Source of the DNA: Actinomycetaceae bacterium
GTDB lineage: Bacteria; Actinomycetota; Actinomycetes; Actinomycetales; Actinomycetaceae
DNA: 64,000 nt
Reading direction: 5' to 3'
Assembly (NCBI GenBank): GCA_030537795.1
Contig: JAUNVE010000004.1
Span: forward strand, 29,876-93,875
Below, piece after piece: positions 16,522 to 26,611 of the stretch. Positions within the stretch are counted from its first letter, which is position 1, and the number at the start of each line of letters is the position of its first letter. Under the pieces are notes generated by a model that was not told the origin of the DNA, searched no databases, and saw only the letters and a list, made by a program, of their open reading frames with translations. Made by a program: the position numbers and the translations under genes.

Positions 16522-18534
16522 ATGACAAAAACAGATAAAACTTCTCCTGTTCTTGACCCTGCGATGATGGACGCAACGGTCAAACCAACCGATGATTTCT
16601 ATCGCTATACCAATGGTACGTGGCTGAAAAATCACGCCATTCCCGCAGATCGACCATCAGATGGCCCGTTTTATGCCCTACGTGACCAGTCAGAAAAACA
16701 GGTGAGGGACATCCTCAATGAGGTCCTCACTGAAGCAACGAACGCTAATGAATCAAAATTTGCCGCACTCTACTCGCAGTTTCTGGATGAAGCTACCGTC
16801 AATGCGGCGGGGGTAGAGCCTCTCAGTGAAGACCTGGCACTCTTAGCTCAGACACCTTCGCTAACCGATTTGGCGCAGGCTATGGGAAAGCTACAACGTA
16901 CCGGCGTTGGAGGCATGATGAGCGCCCTCGTCGATGCCGATATGAACGATCCTGAACGGTATGCACTATTTTTATTTCAAAGTGGCTTGGGGCTACCCGA
17001 CGAATCATATTACCGAGAAGAGCGCTACAGCGGAATCCGTGCGTCATACGTCAAGTTCCTCAACACTTTAGCGACGCTCCTGAAAGCATCCGAAAATAGT
17101 CTGATTCCCCAATCACTGCGCAATCTCGACAGTGATTTCGGAACTCGAGTGCTGGATTTTGAAACACGAATCGCCTCCCACCACTGGGATAATGTCTCTA
17201 CTCGAGACGCTGTGAAAGGAAATAATCCGCTCCTTTTGAAGGAACTCGTAGAAGGCTACCCTAACTTCCCGTGGAAAGAATGGTTAAGCGCCCTCCAATT
17301 CGAGCCCACACCGGATCTGCGTATGAATTTGCGGCAGCCTTCATTTGCAACCGGCTTGACTGAAATCTGGTGTGAGGATAACCGTGCTGACATCATGCTC
17401 TGGCTTATCGCACGGGTGTTGACCGCGCGCGCTCCATATCTCACCGATGACTTTGTCCAAGCCCAGTTTGAGTTCTCCCGCACGCTAACTGGGGCAACTC
17501 AAATCCGCCCCCGGTGGAAACGCGCCATCGCCTTTATCGAAGGAGCCATGGGAGAAGCGTTGGGCCGAGCCTATGTCGAACGGCATTTCCCCGCCGAATA
17601 CAAAGAACAGATGCAACATCTAGTCGATAATCTGATTGAGGCTTACCGACACTCGATTAGCTCACTTGACTGGATGAGTGAGGAAACTAAAGTCAAGGCG
17701 CTCAACAAACTGAGTCAGTTCACCCCAAAAATCGGCTACCCCGATCAGTGGAGAGATTATTCATCACTGCAGGTTGGTGACGATCTGATAGCCTCCGTAC
17801 GTCATGCCACGGCATTTGAACTCGACCGTTCAATTCAGAAACTGGATAAACCCGTCGACCGCACAGAATGGTTTATGTCACCACAGACGGTCAATGCCTA
17901 CTACAACCCGCTGATGAATGAAATCGTCTTCCCAGCCGCTATTTTGCAGCCACCGTTCTTTGCTCCCAACGAATCCGACGCCGTCAACTACGGAGCTATC
18001 GGGGCGGTTATTGGCCATGAAATTGGACATGGGTTTGACGACCAGGGGGCGCAATACGACGGTGTGGGGTTGCTGCGCAACTGGTGGACTGACGCTGATC
18101 GAGCGGAATTTGAGAATCGTACGAAACGTCTTATCGACCAGTACAATGCGTACTCACCCGCCCAGCTTGACGACGATTACACCGTTAACGGAGCCTTGAC
18201 CATTGGTGAAAATATCGGTGATCTTGGCGGCCTTAGCATTGCCTGGAAGGCCTACCAGATAGCACTGCAGGAAAGAGGAATCGACTCGCCACGGGATGAT
18301 CAATGCGGAGATCTTACCGGAGCGGAGGCTTTTTTCTACTCGTGGGCTCGCATCTGGCGTTCAAAATCACGGGATGAATACGCTATCCAACTACTAGCCA
18401 TCGCCCCCCATTCGCCCGCCGAATTCCGGTGTAATGGAGTACTACGCAATATGGATGTATTCCACGAAGTTTTCGGCACCACGGAGTCTGACGGAATGTG
18501 GCTTCCTCCCGAACAACGTGTAGAAATCTGGTGA
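16522..18534 (+). CDS. pepO: M13-family zinc metallopeptidase (PepO/neprilysin-like)
   Basis: A 670-residue enzyme with the M13 hallmarks: NAYYNP upstream of the active site, HEIGH at 499-503 (zinc ligands and catalytic Glu), the ENIGD motif at 563-567 supplying the third zinc ligand, and a C-terminal CNGVLRNMD region ending in tryptophan. No signal peptide or membrane anchor is visible, so it is probably a cytosolic oligopeptidase, as in lactic-acid and actinobacterial PepO. The ATG at 16522 has only a weak GTAGAG upstream; a GTG at 16492 is a less likely alternative. An M1 aminopeptidase gene follows on the same strand, after a terminator. Confidence 0.93.
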   Translation: MTKTDKTSPVLDPAMMDATVKPTDDFYRYTNGTWLKNHAIPADRPSDGPFYALRDQSEKQVRDILNEVLTEATNANESKFAALYSQFLDEATVNAAGVEPLSEDLALLAQTPSLTDLAQAMGKLQRTGVGGMMSALVDADMNDPERYALFLFQSGLGLPDESYYREERYSGIRASYVKFLNTLATLLKASENSLIPQSLRNLDSDFGTRVLDFETRIASHHWDNVSTRDAVKGNNPLLLKELVEGYPNFPWKEWLSALQFEPTPDLRMNLRQPSFATGLTEIWCEDNRADIMLWLIARVLTARAPYLTDDFVQAQFEFSRTLTGATQIRPRWKRAIAFIEGAMGEALGRAYVERHFPAEYKEQMQHLVDNLIEAYRHSISSLDWMSEETKVKALNKLSQFTPKIGYPDQWRDYSSLQVGDDLIASVRHATAFELDRSIQKLDKPVDRTEWFMSPQTVNAYYNPLMNEIVFPAAILQPPFFAPNESDAVNYGAIGAVIGHEIGHGFDDQGAQYDGVGLLRNWWTDADRAEFENRTKRLIDQYNAYSPAQLDDDYTVNGALTIGENIGDLGGLSIAWKAYQIALQERGIDSPRDDQCGDLTGAEAFFYSWARIWRSKSRDEYAIQLLAIAPHSPAEFRCNGVLRNMDVFHEVFGTTESDGMWLPPEQRVEIW

Positions 18535-18553
18535 AACTAGGCAGCGCCTAAAC

Positions 18554-18596
18554 CTGTCAGGCGGAGGCTCTACCCGGTGTAGTCTCCGCCTGACAG
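18554..18596 (+). terminator. Terminator after the M13 peptidase gene
   Basis: A perfect 13-bp stem (18554-18566 with 18584-18596) enclosing a 17-base loop that can pair further, followed by CAATTTC. It starts 19 bases after the stop codon. Confidence 0.7.
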
Positions 18597-18808
18597 CAAT
18601 TTCGAAGCTTGTAGGCGCTACCTTATGAGCTTCGATGCGGCGGGAGAGAACCTACGCGCAGAAAGAATATACGACCGGGCATCGGCGACAAACCAACTGC
18701 AAAAACAGCCTGGCGCGCCCAAACGTGCAACACTGGTGGTATAACATTCACCATTTACAGGCCCGAGTACTCGCTTAGCATGGCCGCGAAACACAGATGG
18801 GAGACACT

Positions 18809-21361
18809 ATGCCCGGTCAGAACCTCACGCGCAGTGAAGCTGAAAAGAGAGCCTCACTCGTCACCGTTTACCACTACGATGTTTCGCTGGATCTGACCAC
18901 CGGCCCCGATACTTTTATTTCTCATACGGTAATCGACTTTGATTCCCATCCGGGGGCCTCAACTTTCGTGGATCTCATCGCCGATGAGGTGAGTTTCCTT
19001 GAACTCAACGGGGAGCCAATCGACACCGCCGCTTTTCAGGACTCGCGTATTCAGGTCGATAACCTAGCAGAACGCAACCAACTCACAGTTACTGCTACAT
19101 GCCGCTATATGCATACGGGAGAAGGCCTACACCGCTTCACGGATCCTGCGGATGGTCTTGACTACTGTTACTCGCAGTTTGAAGTTCCCGATGCTCGACG
19201 CGTATTCGCAGTATTCGAGCAACCCGATATGAAAGCACAGTTCACTTTCCATGTCACCACACCCGACAACTGGATTGTGCTGTCGAATTCTCCTACTCCC
19301 CAGCCAGAAGCTGGTGACGGTGTCAAGCATTGGCATTTCACAGCCACCGAACAAATGTCGTCCTATATTACCGCTATAGTCGCGGGACCGTACGTCGGCC
19401 AGACAGGAACTCTTACCTCATCCGACGGACGCGAAATTCCTCTCGGTGTCTACTGCCGTCAGTCGTTGATCGATCATCTCGATGCCGACTGGGTGATGGA
19501 CGTGACACGCAAAGGATTCGAGTTTTTTGAGCGCGAATACGGGCGCCCCTACCCATTTCGCAAATACGATCAAGTTTTCGTCCCCGAATACAATGCCGGA
19601 GCCATGGAAAATGCTGGTTGCGTCACTTTCCGCGACCAATATATTTTCCGCTCAAAGCCCACGGCAGCCGAACTTGAAGGGCTAGCCAACACGATTCTCC
19701 ATGAGCTGGCCCATATGTGGTTTGGGGACCTGGTGACGATGCGATGGTGGAATGATCTGTGGCTCAACGAGTCTTTTGCCGAATTCATGTCCCATCTATG
19801 TCTTGCCGAGGGCACGGAAGAGTGGAGTGATGCCTGGACTGGTTTCATGGCGCGTAAAGACTGGGGACTGACACAGGATCAACTACCATCTACTCACCCG
19901 ATCGTCGCTCCAATCCGCGATCTGGAGGACGTGGAAGTCAACTTCGACGGCATCACCTATGCGAAGGGAGCGGCCGTACTTCGACAGCTCGTATCCTACG
20001 TGGGTCGGGAGAACTTCTTCACCGCCGTGAACGAGTATTTCTCCAAACACGCATGGAAAAATACCACCCTTCCTGATCTCCTTAATGAATTGGAAGCCGC
20101 CTCCGGTCGCGACCTGGCCTCCTGGTCTCAAGTCTGGCTTGAAGAAGCCGGGGTGACGCTTTTGCGCCCCGAAATCGCGGTGAATGAAGCTGGCATCATC
20201 GAATCGCTAACTGTAGTGCAAGAGAGTTTTACCCCCGGTTCCTCTCTGCGGCCACACCGTCTCGCAGTAGCGGGATACTCCGATGTAGCAGGCCGAATCG
20301 AACGAGTTTTCCACCAAGAACTCGATGTCACCGGCAGCACCACCGAAGTGGAAAGTGCACGTGGAATAGGCCGACCCGATCTCATTCTCATTAATGACGG
20401 TGACTTAGCGTATGCAAAGATTCGTTTGGATGATGATTCCCTTGCCTTCGCCATCAAACGAATCGCTGATTTTCCCGAGGCTTTGACGCGAGCCGTGATA
20501 CTCGCTTCGGCGTGGGATATGGTACGCGACGGGCAAATGCGCGCCCTGGACTATATTGAACTGGCGTTAAGTGCCCTCCCCACCGAAACCGATATCACCA
20601 TGTTGTCACTGTGGTTGCGCCATATAGACACAGCGATGACGTTATATGTCGGAAATGATAACTACGCGGATATTGCAGAACATATTGGTGACAGACTTCT
20701 ACTGCTCGCCAGAGCAGCTTCAGCACAGACTGATCACCAGCGTCTATTCGTTCTGGCTGCGGCTCGGCGCGCGTATACAACCGAGCAAGCACAGGCCATC
20801 AATAATCTCCGCATCGGGGAAGAAACTCTCATCGGTCTCGATGTTGATCACGATCTGAGCTGGGAGCTACTCATTAGCGCTGCTGCTGCCGGCGTTGCTA
20901 CTACCACCGATATCGATGACCAACTAGCTGTCGATTCGACTCTCACCGGCCAACAAATGGCGGCGCAAGCTCGAGCCGCCCTCCCCGATCAAAAAGTGAA
21001 GGATACGGCGTTTGCGGCTCTCATTTCTGACGGCACACTGTCGAATGATATGCGAATTGCGACGGGCCAAGGATACTGGGCAGGCGTGAATCGTTCACCC
21101 GAGCTGTACCGCCAGCACGCGCAGATTTTCTTTGCCTCGCTTGAACGCATATGGCAGGACAATACCTCACACACAGCACAAGATATTGTGTCGCTAGGCT
21201 TCCCCAGTAGAATTGTGGGAAGGCTATCCGATGTTGACGTGGTCGCCATGGGTGAACAGTGGCTGGCAGATCATGAAGCCGCTCCGGCCGGCCTTCGTCG
21301 CCTCATTAGCGAAGAGGTTTCTGAGGCCCGTCGGGCTATTCACGCACAACTCACGACCTAG
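18809..21361 (+). CDS. pepN: Aminopeptidase N, M1 family
   Basis: An 850-residue M1 metallo-aminopeptidase with the exopeptidase motif GAMEN at 264-268, HELAH at 298-302 and the third zinc ligand Glu321 in NESFAEF. The C-terminal third is the helical ERAP1-like domain usual for actinobacterial PepN. It removes N-terminal residues from peptides in the cytosol and complements the M13 endopeptidase encoded just upstream. I chose the ATG at 18809 because GGGAG lies five bases upstream; an ATG four codons earlier would place that site inside the gene. Confidence 0.95.
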   Translation: MPGQNLTRSEAEKRASLVTVYHYDVSLDLTTGPDTFISHTVIDFDSHPGASTFVDLIADEVSFLELNGEPIDTAAFQDSRIQVDNLAERNQLTVTATCRYMHTGEGLHRFTDPADGLDYCYSQFEVPDARRVFAVFEQPDMKAQFTFHVTTPDNWIVLSNSPTPQPEAGDGVKHWHFTATEQMSSYITAIVAGPYVGQTGTLTSSDGREIPLGVYCRQSLIDHLDADWVMDVTRKGFEFFEREYGRPYPFRKYDQVFVPEYNAGAMENAGCVTFRDQYIFRSKPTAAELEGLANTILHELAHMWFGDLVTMRWWNDLWLNESFAEFMSHLCLAEGTEEWSDAWTGFMARKDWGLTQDQLPSTHPIVAPIRDLEDVEVNFDGITYAKGAAVLRQLVSYVGRENFFTAVNEYFSKHAWKNTTLPDLLNELEAASGRDLASWSQVWLEEAGVTLLRPEIAVNEAGIIESLTVVQESFTPGSSLRPHRLAVAGYSDVAGRIERVFHQELDVTGSTTEVESARGIGRPDLILINDGDLAYAKIRLDDDSLAFAIKRIADFPEALTRAVILASAWDMVRDGQMRALDYIELALSALPTETDITMLSLWLRHIDTAMTLYVGNDNYADIAEHIGDRLLLLARAASAQTDHQRLFVLAAARRAYTTEQAQAINNLRIGEETLIGLDVDHDLSWELLISAAAAGVATTTDIDDQLAVDSTLTGQQMAAQARAALPDQKVKDTAFAALISDGTLSNDMRIATGQGYWAGVNRSPELYRQHAQIFFASLERIWQDNTSHTAQDIVSLGFPSRIVGRLSDVDVVAMGEQWLADHEAAPAGLRRLISEEVSEARRAIHAQLTT

Positions 21362-21445
21362 CCTCAGGCGATTTACTGGGTGATTTGCACCACAACGGGG
21401 TATCCTCGTTATGTAGGCTTTCCGGCGGGATGCTAGGAGACAGAA

Positions 21446-21691
21446 ATGAGTGAAGCCGTTGAGCGCAAGGCGACAGCGATTGTCGCTGGCCTTGGTGGAC
21501 GAGAGAACATCGAGTTTCTAGAAGCGTGTATTACACGTCTGCGCGCTCAGGTTAAGGATCCGAGTGTTGTTGACGATGATGCTCTGGAAGCAGCCGGCGC
21601 ATTCGGCGTGGTCAAAGTTGGTTCAGCAATCCAAGTGGTTGTCGGACCGGAGGCTGATAACATTGCCGACGCTATTGGATCTATTGCGTAA
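21446..21691 (+). CDS. PTS EIIB domain protein, glucose family, stand-alone
   Basis: An 81-residue protein matching the EIIB-Glc fold, with the phosphorylated cysteine Cys28 in EACITRLRAQVKD and the closing strand VGSAIQVVVGPEAD. EIIB passes phosphate from EIIA to the sugar bound by the EIIC membrane domain. Here EIIB is a separate gene. Its TAA overlaps the EIIA start by one base (TAATG), and GGAGA lies in front of its own ATG. No EIIC gene is in the window, so the membrane partner must be encoded elsewhere. Confidence 0.9.
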   Translation: MSEAVERKATAIVAGLGGRENIEFLEACITRLRAQVKDPSVVDDDALEAAGAFGVVKVGSAIQVVVGPEADNIADAIGSIA

Positions 21692-22164
21692 TGGTTGATG
21701 TGTATTCACCGCTGAGCGGCTCAATGTTACCGTTAGCGGACGTGCAAGACCCGGTGCTTTCGGCCGGTATTGTCGGTTGGGGATGTGCTGTGGCGCCGGT
21801 TGAACAACGGTGGCACGAAGTATGCGCCCCGGTGGCAGGCAAACTTCTCAAGGTACACCCGCATGCGTTTATCGTCTTTACCTCGGCCGGTATTGGCATT
21901 CTTGTTCACTTGGGCATTGACACTATCGGACTAAAGGGCGAAGGCTTCGATGTGCTTAAGAATGAAGGTGACCACGTGGAGGTAGGCGACACAGTTGTGC
22001 GCTGGGATTCCTCCGTTGCAATTGAACGAGGCTTGTCGACCTCCGTGTCGGTGATCGCCTGCGACCTGCCTAAAGACCTGATCGATTTGCAGGTTCACAA
22101 CCGCGAGGAGATCGCCCGCGGCGACCACCTATACTCCGTGATCACCCCGGGCGACAGTAGCTAA
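21691..22164 (+). CDS. crr: PTS EIIA domain protein, glucose family (Crr-like)
   Basis: A 157-residue protein with the EIIA-Glc beta-sandwich. It contains PLSGSMLPL at the N-terminus, a histidine in the HPHAF strand, and the phosphorylated His73 in GILVHLGIDT, followed by GLKGEGF. It receives phosphate from HPr and passes it to EIIB, and in many bacteria it also signals sugar supply. It is translationally coupled to the EIIB gene. The gene ends ten bases before the converging ABC permease gene. Confidence 0.92.
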   Translation: MVDVYSPLSGSMLPLADVQDPVLSAGIVGWGCAVAPVEQRWHEVCAPVAGKLLKVHPHAFIVFTSAGIGILVHLGIDTIGLKGEGFDVLKNEGDHVEVGDTVVRWDSSVAIERGLSTSVSVIACDLPKDLIDLQVHNREEIARGDHLYSVITPGDSS

Positions 22165-22174
22165 ACCAACCGCG

Positions 22175-23509
22175 TTATACCGCGCGCTGTTTCAATAGCG
22201 CACGACGCACCGGACGGGTAATTTCAGAGGCCGCCGCAACGGTAACCGTACCGATGGCGCATGCCCCGATCACCACTGCCAGTCCAAATAGTGACGGCTC
22301 CCCGACTTGAACGGGCAGTGCGAATATGGTTCCTGCGGCGAGTGCTCCTAGAAGTACAACCAGCAGCGGGGTCAGCACTTCTGTGCGTCGCACACTGTTG
22401 AGAAAGCCCTCGGAAGCGCCAGCCAGCAGGAGCGTTTCAGCGCGTCCAATACTGTCAATCGTGTACGTTACCTGATTGACAGCAGTAGAAATTGCCGCCA
22501 GCACAAAGGTGAAGCCGAGTGTAATGAGTAGCCCCTGCCCCAGATCGTGAACAAAAATCACCTGATCCTCATCTACACCGGAGCCGTCTGCGTAAAGCCG
22601 GTTGATGGTTGGGTACAGCACGCCGACGATAAAGGTCACAAGCCCCATGTTTCCGTATGAGCGCCACAGCGAGCGCGGATCCTCAATAATACGCCGTCCT
22701 GCGAGGAGAGCGGAGGGCGTGACGGCCAAACGCGTGACGATTCGTCCGATAATTCCGATAGTGAAGGCGCCGACAAAGTTGAGGCTAACGAAGAAAACCG
22801 CCAGGAACGATGCCCCAATACCAACTCCCCACGCCAGATCTGCCTGGAATAGTCCCGGGGCGATTAAGAACCAGGCGATCACAATAGCGAAAGCTATGAC
22901 AATGACAATCACATTGACTCTGGCGGGCCGGGACTGGCGAACCACTCCTAAAGGCGTCACTGAAACGCGGTACATGGCTAACCACGTACTCATCATGCCG
23001 AGGATAATCATGAGCAATGAAGCCCCCGCAATCATCAGCGGTCCGGCCCACATTTCCGCAACGGTTAAGTACTTGCCTTGAAAGCTGACGAGTGTCCACA
23101 TCGGCATGGTCGCAGCGTACAGTGCGATACCTATAGTCACACCAATAACTGACGCGCGGGTGACTTCTATAACCGAGGCGAGTTTAGTTCGCATAGGAGA
23201 CAATCCCAGCAGACGCATCACAGCAAGATCTTGGGAGCGGCGCAGCAGGCCGAGTTTGGCCGCCGCTGCTCCCATCGACAGTGCGGGCATAATAAGCAGG
23301 ACGGCCGCAATATAGGCAAGAGCGACATATACTCCGGCGGGAGCCCCCTCCAGCCCATCTTCGTGCTGACGCACCGTGAAAGCATGCACCCCTGCGATAA
23401 CGGTGAGAAATAGCGTGTGGGGAAGAGCGAATGCGCAGATGGTAAGAATACATGTTGCGCGATCTCTTCCGCGGATGAGGGCGCGGGCAGCAGCCACTGT
23501 GGGATTCAT
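22175..23509 (-). CDS. ABC transporter permease, FtsX/MacB-like
   Basis: A 444-residue membrane protein with two FtsX-like halves. An N-terminal helix is followed by a long outer region and clustered helices near residues 50-160 and 180-260, with three further helices at the C-terminus. Its start overlaps the ATPase stop as ATGA. Such pairs usually export lipids, peptides or antimicrobials, or sense envelope stress. No accessory membrane-fusion gene or two-component system is next to it, so the cargo is open. Confidence 0.82.
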   Translation of the reverse strand: MNPTVAAARALIRGRDRATCILTICAFALPHTLFLTVIAGVHAFTVRQHEDGLEGAPAGVYVALAYIAAVLLIMPALSMGAAAAKLGLLRRSQDLAVMRLLGLSPMRTKLASVIEVTRASVIGVTIGIALYAATMPMWTLVSFQGKYLTVAEMWAGPLMIAGASLLMIILGMMSTWLAMYRVSVTPLGVVRQSRPARVNVIVIVIAFAIVIAWFLIAPGLFQADLAWGVGIGASFLAVFFVSLNFVGAFTIGIIGRIVTRLAVTPSALLAGRRIIEDPRSLWRSYGNMGLVTFIVGVLYPTINRLYADGSGVDEDQVIFVHDLGQGLLITLGFTFVLAAISTAVNQVTYTIDSIGRAETLLLAGASEGFLNSVRRTEVLTPLLVVLLGALAAGTIFALPVQVGEPSLFGLAVVIGACAIGTVTVAAASEITRPVRRALLKQRAV

Positions 23510-24237
23510 TGTCGCGCTCCTTCTGTGGCTATGAGTCCATCACGCATGTGTACAGTATGCGGCAAGAATCTCGCGACGGATTGGTCGTGGGTGACCAGTA
23601 CCAGGGTGGCTCCGTTTTCCGCGCAGACATGAGTTAGCAACCGCATAATTTGATGGCCGGTGGCTTGGTCGAGCGAACCGGTCGGCTCATCGGCAAAAAC
23701 CACTGATGGGGCGGTGACGAGGGCGCGAGCGATGGCGACACGCTGTGCCTGACCGCCCGAAACTTGGCCGGGTCGCGTGCTGGCCAGTGCGGTGATATGC
23801 AGACGTTCGAGTATTTCTCCAGCTGCGCGTATGGCGTCTGAGCGAGTGTGTCCGGCAAGCATGAGAGGTAGCGCAATATTCTCTTCATTGGTCAGTTCCG
23901 GTAGGAGTTGTTCGTCTTGAAAAATAAAGCCGAAGTTACTTAAACGAAAGCGGGAGATTTCAGGTTGCGACATGCGTGTCAGATCCACTCCGTTAGTTTC
24001 TATGGCTCCAGAGGTGGGCCGAATAATGCCTGCCATGCAGTGCAACAAGGTAGTTTTTCCGCAGCCCGAGGGCCCCATTAATGCCACCTGGCATCCGGCG
24101 GGGAGCCGCAGGCTTATTCCTCGTAACGCCGGAACTTGTTCTCTCCCGCGCGAATAGGTTTTAGTGACGGAACGCAGGATCAATCCCTGCCTATCGTGGG
24201 CATGCAGATAGGTTGTTTTGCTCGGTTGTGCTTTCAC
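23506..24237 (-). CDS. ABC transporter ATPase, LolD/MacB-like
   Basis: A 243-residue ABC ATPase with Walker A GPSGCGKT, the signature VSGGQAQR, Walker B VVFADEPTGSLD and an H-loop His in VTHDQSV. These are typical of the MacB/LolD/FtsE class that drives FtsX-like permeases. The start is uncertain. I use the GTG at 24237, but the frame stays open to 24312 and no candidate has a convincing ribosome site. The stop overlaps the permease start by four bases, so the two are co-translated. Confidence 0.82.
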   Translation of the reverse strand: MKAQPSKTTYLHAHDRQGLILRSVTKTYSRGREQVPALRGISLRLPAGCQVALMGPSGCGKTTLLHCMAGIIRPTSGAIETNGVDLTRMSQPEISRFRLSNFGFIFQDEQLLPELTNEENIALPLMLAGHTRSDAIRAAGEILERLHITALASTRPGQVSGGQAQRVAIARALVTAPSVVFADEPTGSLDQATGHQIMRLLTHVCAENGATLVLVTHDQSVARFLPHTVHMRDGLIATEGARQ

Positions 24238-24399
24238 ACCCCTATGCTTGCAGATCAATGCATCGACGGGTATCGGGATATTCCCTGAACAAGCCCCCAT
24301 CGCCCTCGACACAGATTCGGGGTGTAGCCGGGGATGCCTAACTGGTACTGTTCACGGTCCCGAGGCAACAGTCACCGCATGCGAAGCTACCCGGATCGG

Positions 24400-26550
24400 T
24401 TATTTGCCGACCGCGGTATTCATTACCTCCGCAAAGCGCGCGATATTGCAGTTGTGCAACTGCTCCACCGTCACTTCGCGACCTTCGTTGTCACACAGCG
24501 GGAGTTTCCAATTGGGGTATTCGGTGTGGGTACCGGGGAAGTTTTGCGGTTGTACGTCGCGCACAATATCAACCAGTGATACCGCTAGTAATTTCGATGG
24601 TGTGCGCGCAATATACCGGTAGAGGGCGTCAATAATCGCCTGTTCGTCCTCGCGCATTCCTTCTTCCAGCAAACCGTATTCGATGAGTCGGTCAAGCATG
24701 GTGTCTAATTCGCGCCGGTCATGAGCCTTCACATCTTCTATATCGTCAACAATGAGGCCCAGCTCATGACGAATGGTTGTCTGCACTCCACGCAGATATC
24801 CGGCGGTTGGAGGCAAATCATGGGTATTGACCGCCGCAAGTACGTTACGGCGGTACTGATCGGCGTGAATAGGCTGTCCTTGTGCATCGCGTTCAAACCA
24901 CAGGATCGAGGTACCAAGTACACCGCGCTCATTGAGGTAATCGCGCACCCAGGGCTCTACTGTTCCGAGATCCTCACCGATAACTACGCTGCCAGCGCGT
25001 TGCGCTTCGAGAAGCAAAATCCCCACCATTGCTTCGTGGTCGTAGTTAACATATGTGCCTCGATTCGCGGCTTCGCCCTCCGGGATCCACCACAGGCGGA
25101 ATAGGCCGAGGATATGGTCAATGCGAACCGCTCCGGCATGAGATACAGCGGCTCGGATCATGGTGCGTAACGGGGCGTATCCCACGCCTGCTAGCTCACG
25201 TGGATTCCACGGTGGCTGTGACCAATCTTGACCCAGCTGAGAGTACATGTCGGGCGGCGCTCCCACCGTCATATCGGAGGCGAACATGTGAGGTTCTGCC
25301 CACACCTCCGAACCGTGCGGATGTACTCCTACGGCCAAGTCAGCCATCACGCCGATGCTCATGCCGGCGTTAATGGCACTGGCTTGTGCCTGCTCTAGCT
25401 GTTCACTTAATACCCACTGCATCCACATGTGGAAACGGACGTCATCGGCATGTTCTTGGGCGAAAGCTTCCACAGCGGCGCTGGTGGCATCGCGATATTG
25501 ACGAGGTAATTCCATGCCGTATTTTTCAACCAGCGCGCACCAAAGAGCGAATTTGCGAAGGCCAGCGCCGCTATCGTCGATGAAAGTGGCGAACTGCTGC
25601 TCACGGTCGGGGCTCAAACCATGGCGATAAATATGACGCAGGGCTTCCCCTTTGGCGATCCACGCCTGGTCGCGGTCAATGAGACCGGGCATATCCGTCG
25701 TTTCTTCTTTAGATAGTCGGTGGCATTCGCGTACAAATAGTTGTGTCGCACCCGGTAGCGCGTCAAATTCGGGGATGTCCTGCGGGTAAATGTACAGCGG
25801 CTCGTTAAACTGTCGCGTCACTGGAAGATACGGGGACGGTTCAATAGGTAAAACCGGGGCAGCGCAGTGCACCGGGTTAATGAGATGAAAATCGGCTCCT
25901 AGCTTCCCAAAAGCCTCATTTAACTGCGTGAGAACACGTGTATCTCCAATGCCCCACGCCTCCCGCGAGCGCACAGAATACAGTTGCGAGGAGATTCCCC
26001 ACTGTTGTGCTCGCTCATCAAGTACCGGCGTATCCAACCGTTGCGGAACCACAATGAGATGCCCTTGGCCGCGTTCCCCGTTACCCAAACGTGCGGTAAT
26101 CGTGTGATAGCCCAGCGGCAGGGTCTCATCGAGAGCGAAAGCGGCGCGTCCGCGAGGTGCGCCATCTACTATGCGCGCCGGGTCCCAGTTCTCCACCTGA
26201 GTCAGCTCTCGCGTTTCACCGTCCTCGCAGGTGACCATCACCGTGACTGATTCACCGTCGGGGACGTGGATAAAAACTTCGCGCCACACGCCCTCGCGTT
26301 GAATCGTGCAAATAGGAACAATCGTCTTCCAGCGTTCGTCCTCGGCGGCGTCGATTAAAGCAGATAGCTCTTGTTCCGAAGGTGTTTGAGATACCGCAAT
26401 TCCCAGTGCCTTCAGTACGCGGATTAGGGTGGTTGGGGCAACGACTTTTTGTCGTCCATGCCAGTCCCAGTAGGTGGTTGACACACCGTGAACTTTTGCG
26501 AGCTCATGCAATAACTGGACGGCTTGAGATGGGAGTTGTGAAGGCGTCAT
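24400..26550 (-). CDS. malQ: 4-alpha-glucanotransferase (amylomaltase), GH77
   Basis: A 716-residue GH77 enzyme. The N-terminal 150 residues form the MalQ accessory domain. The barrel carries the nucleophile Asp in VRIDHILGL, the acid/base Glu in IGEDLGTVE and the transition-state Asp in VNTHDLPPT. It transfers glucan chains between maltodextrins, releasing glucose, and so works with the glycogen enzymes encoded near the right end of the window. The ATG at 26550 has GGAG six bases upstream; the frame to 26583 does not. A stand-alone EIIB gene precedes it on the same strand, suggesting a sugar-uptake link. Confidence 0.95.
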   Translation of the reverse strand: MTPSQLPSQAVQLLHELAKVHGVSTTYWDWHGRQKVVAPTTLIRVLKALGIAVSQTPSEQELSALIDAAEDERWKTIVPICTIQREGVWREVFIHVPDGESVTVMVTCEDGETRELTQVENWDPARIVDGAPRGRAAFALDETLPLGYHTITARLGNGERGQGHLIVVPQRLDTPVLDERAQQWGISSQLYSVRSREAWGIGDTRVLTQLNEAFGKLGADFHLINPVHCAAPVLPIEPSPYLPVTRQFNEPLYIYPQDIPEFDALPGATQLFVRECHRLSKEETTDMPGLIDRDQAWIAKGEALRHIYRHGLSPDREQQFATFIDDSGAGLRKFALWCALVEKYGMELPRQYRDATSAAVEAFAQEHADDVRFHMWMQWVLSEQLEQAQASAINAGMSIGVMADLAVGVHPHGSEVWAEPHMFASDMTVGAPPDMYSQLGQDWSQPPWNPRELAGVGYAPLRTMIRAAVSHAGAVRIDHILGLFRLWWIPEGEAANRGTYVNYDHEAMVGILLLEAQRAGSVVIGEDLGTVEPWVRDYLNERGVLGTSILWFERDAQGQPIHADQYRRNVLAAVNTHDLPPTAGYLRGVQTTIRHELGLIVDDIEDVKAHDRRELDTMLDRLIEYGLLEEGMREDEQAIIDALYRYIARTPSKLLAVSLVDIVRDVQPQNFPGTHTEYPNWKLPLCDNEGREVTVEQLHNCNIARFAEVMNTAVGK

Positions 26551-26611
26551 TGATTTCTCCGGCACGGATTTATGGGGTCTCACCTGATCTTAAGCTACAA
26601 CGCTGCTAAAC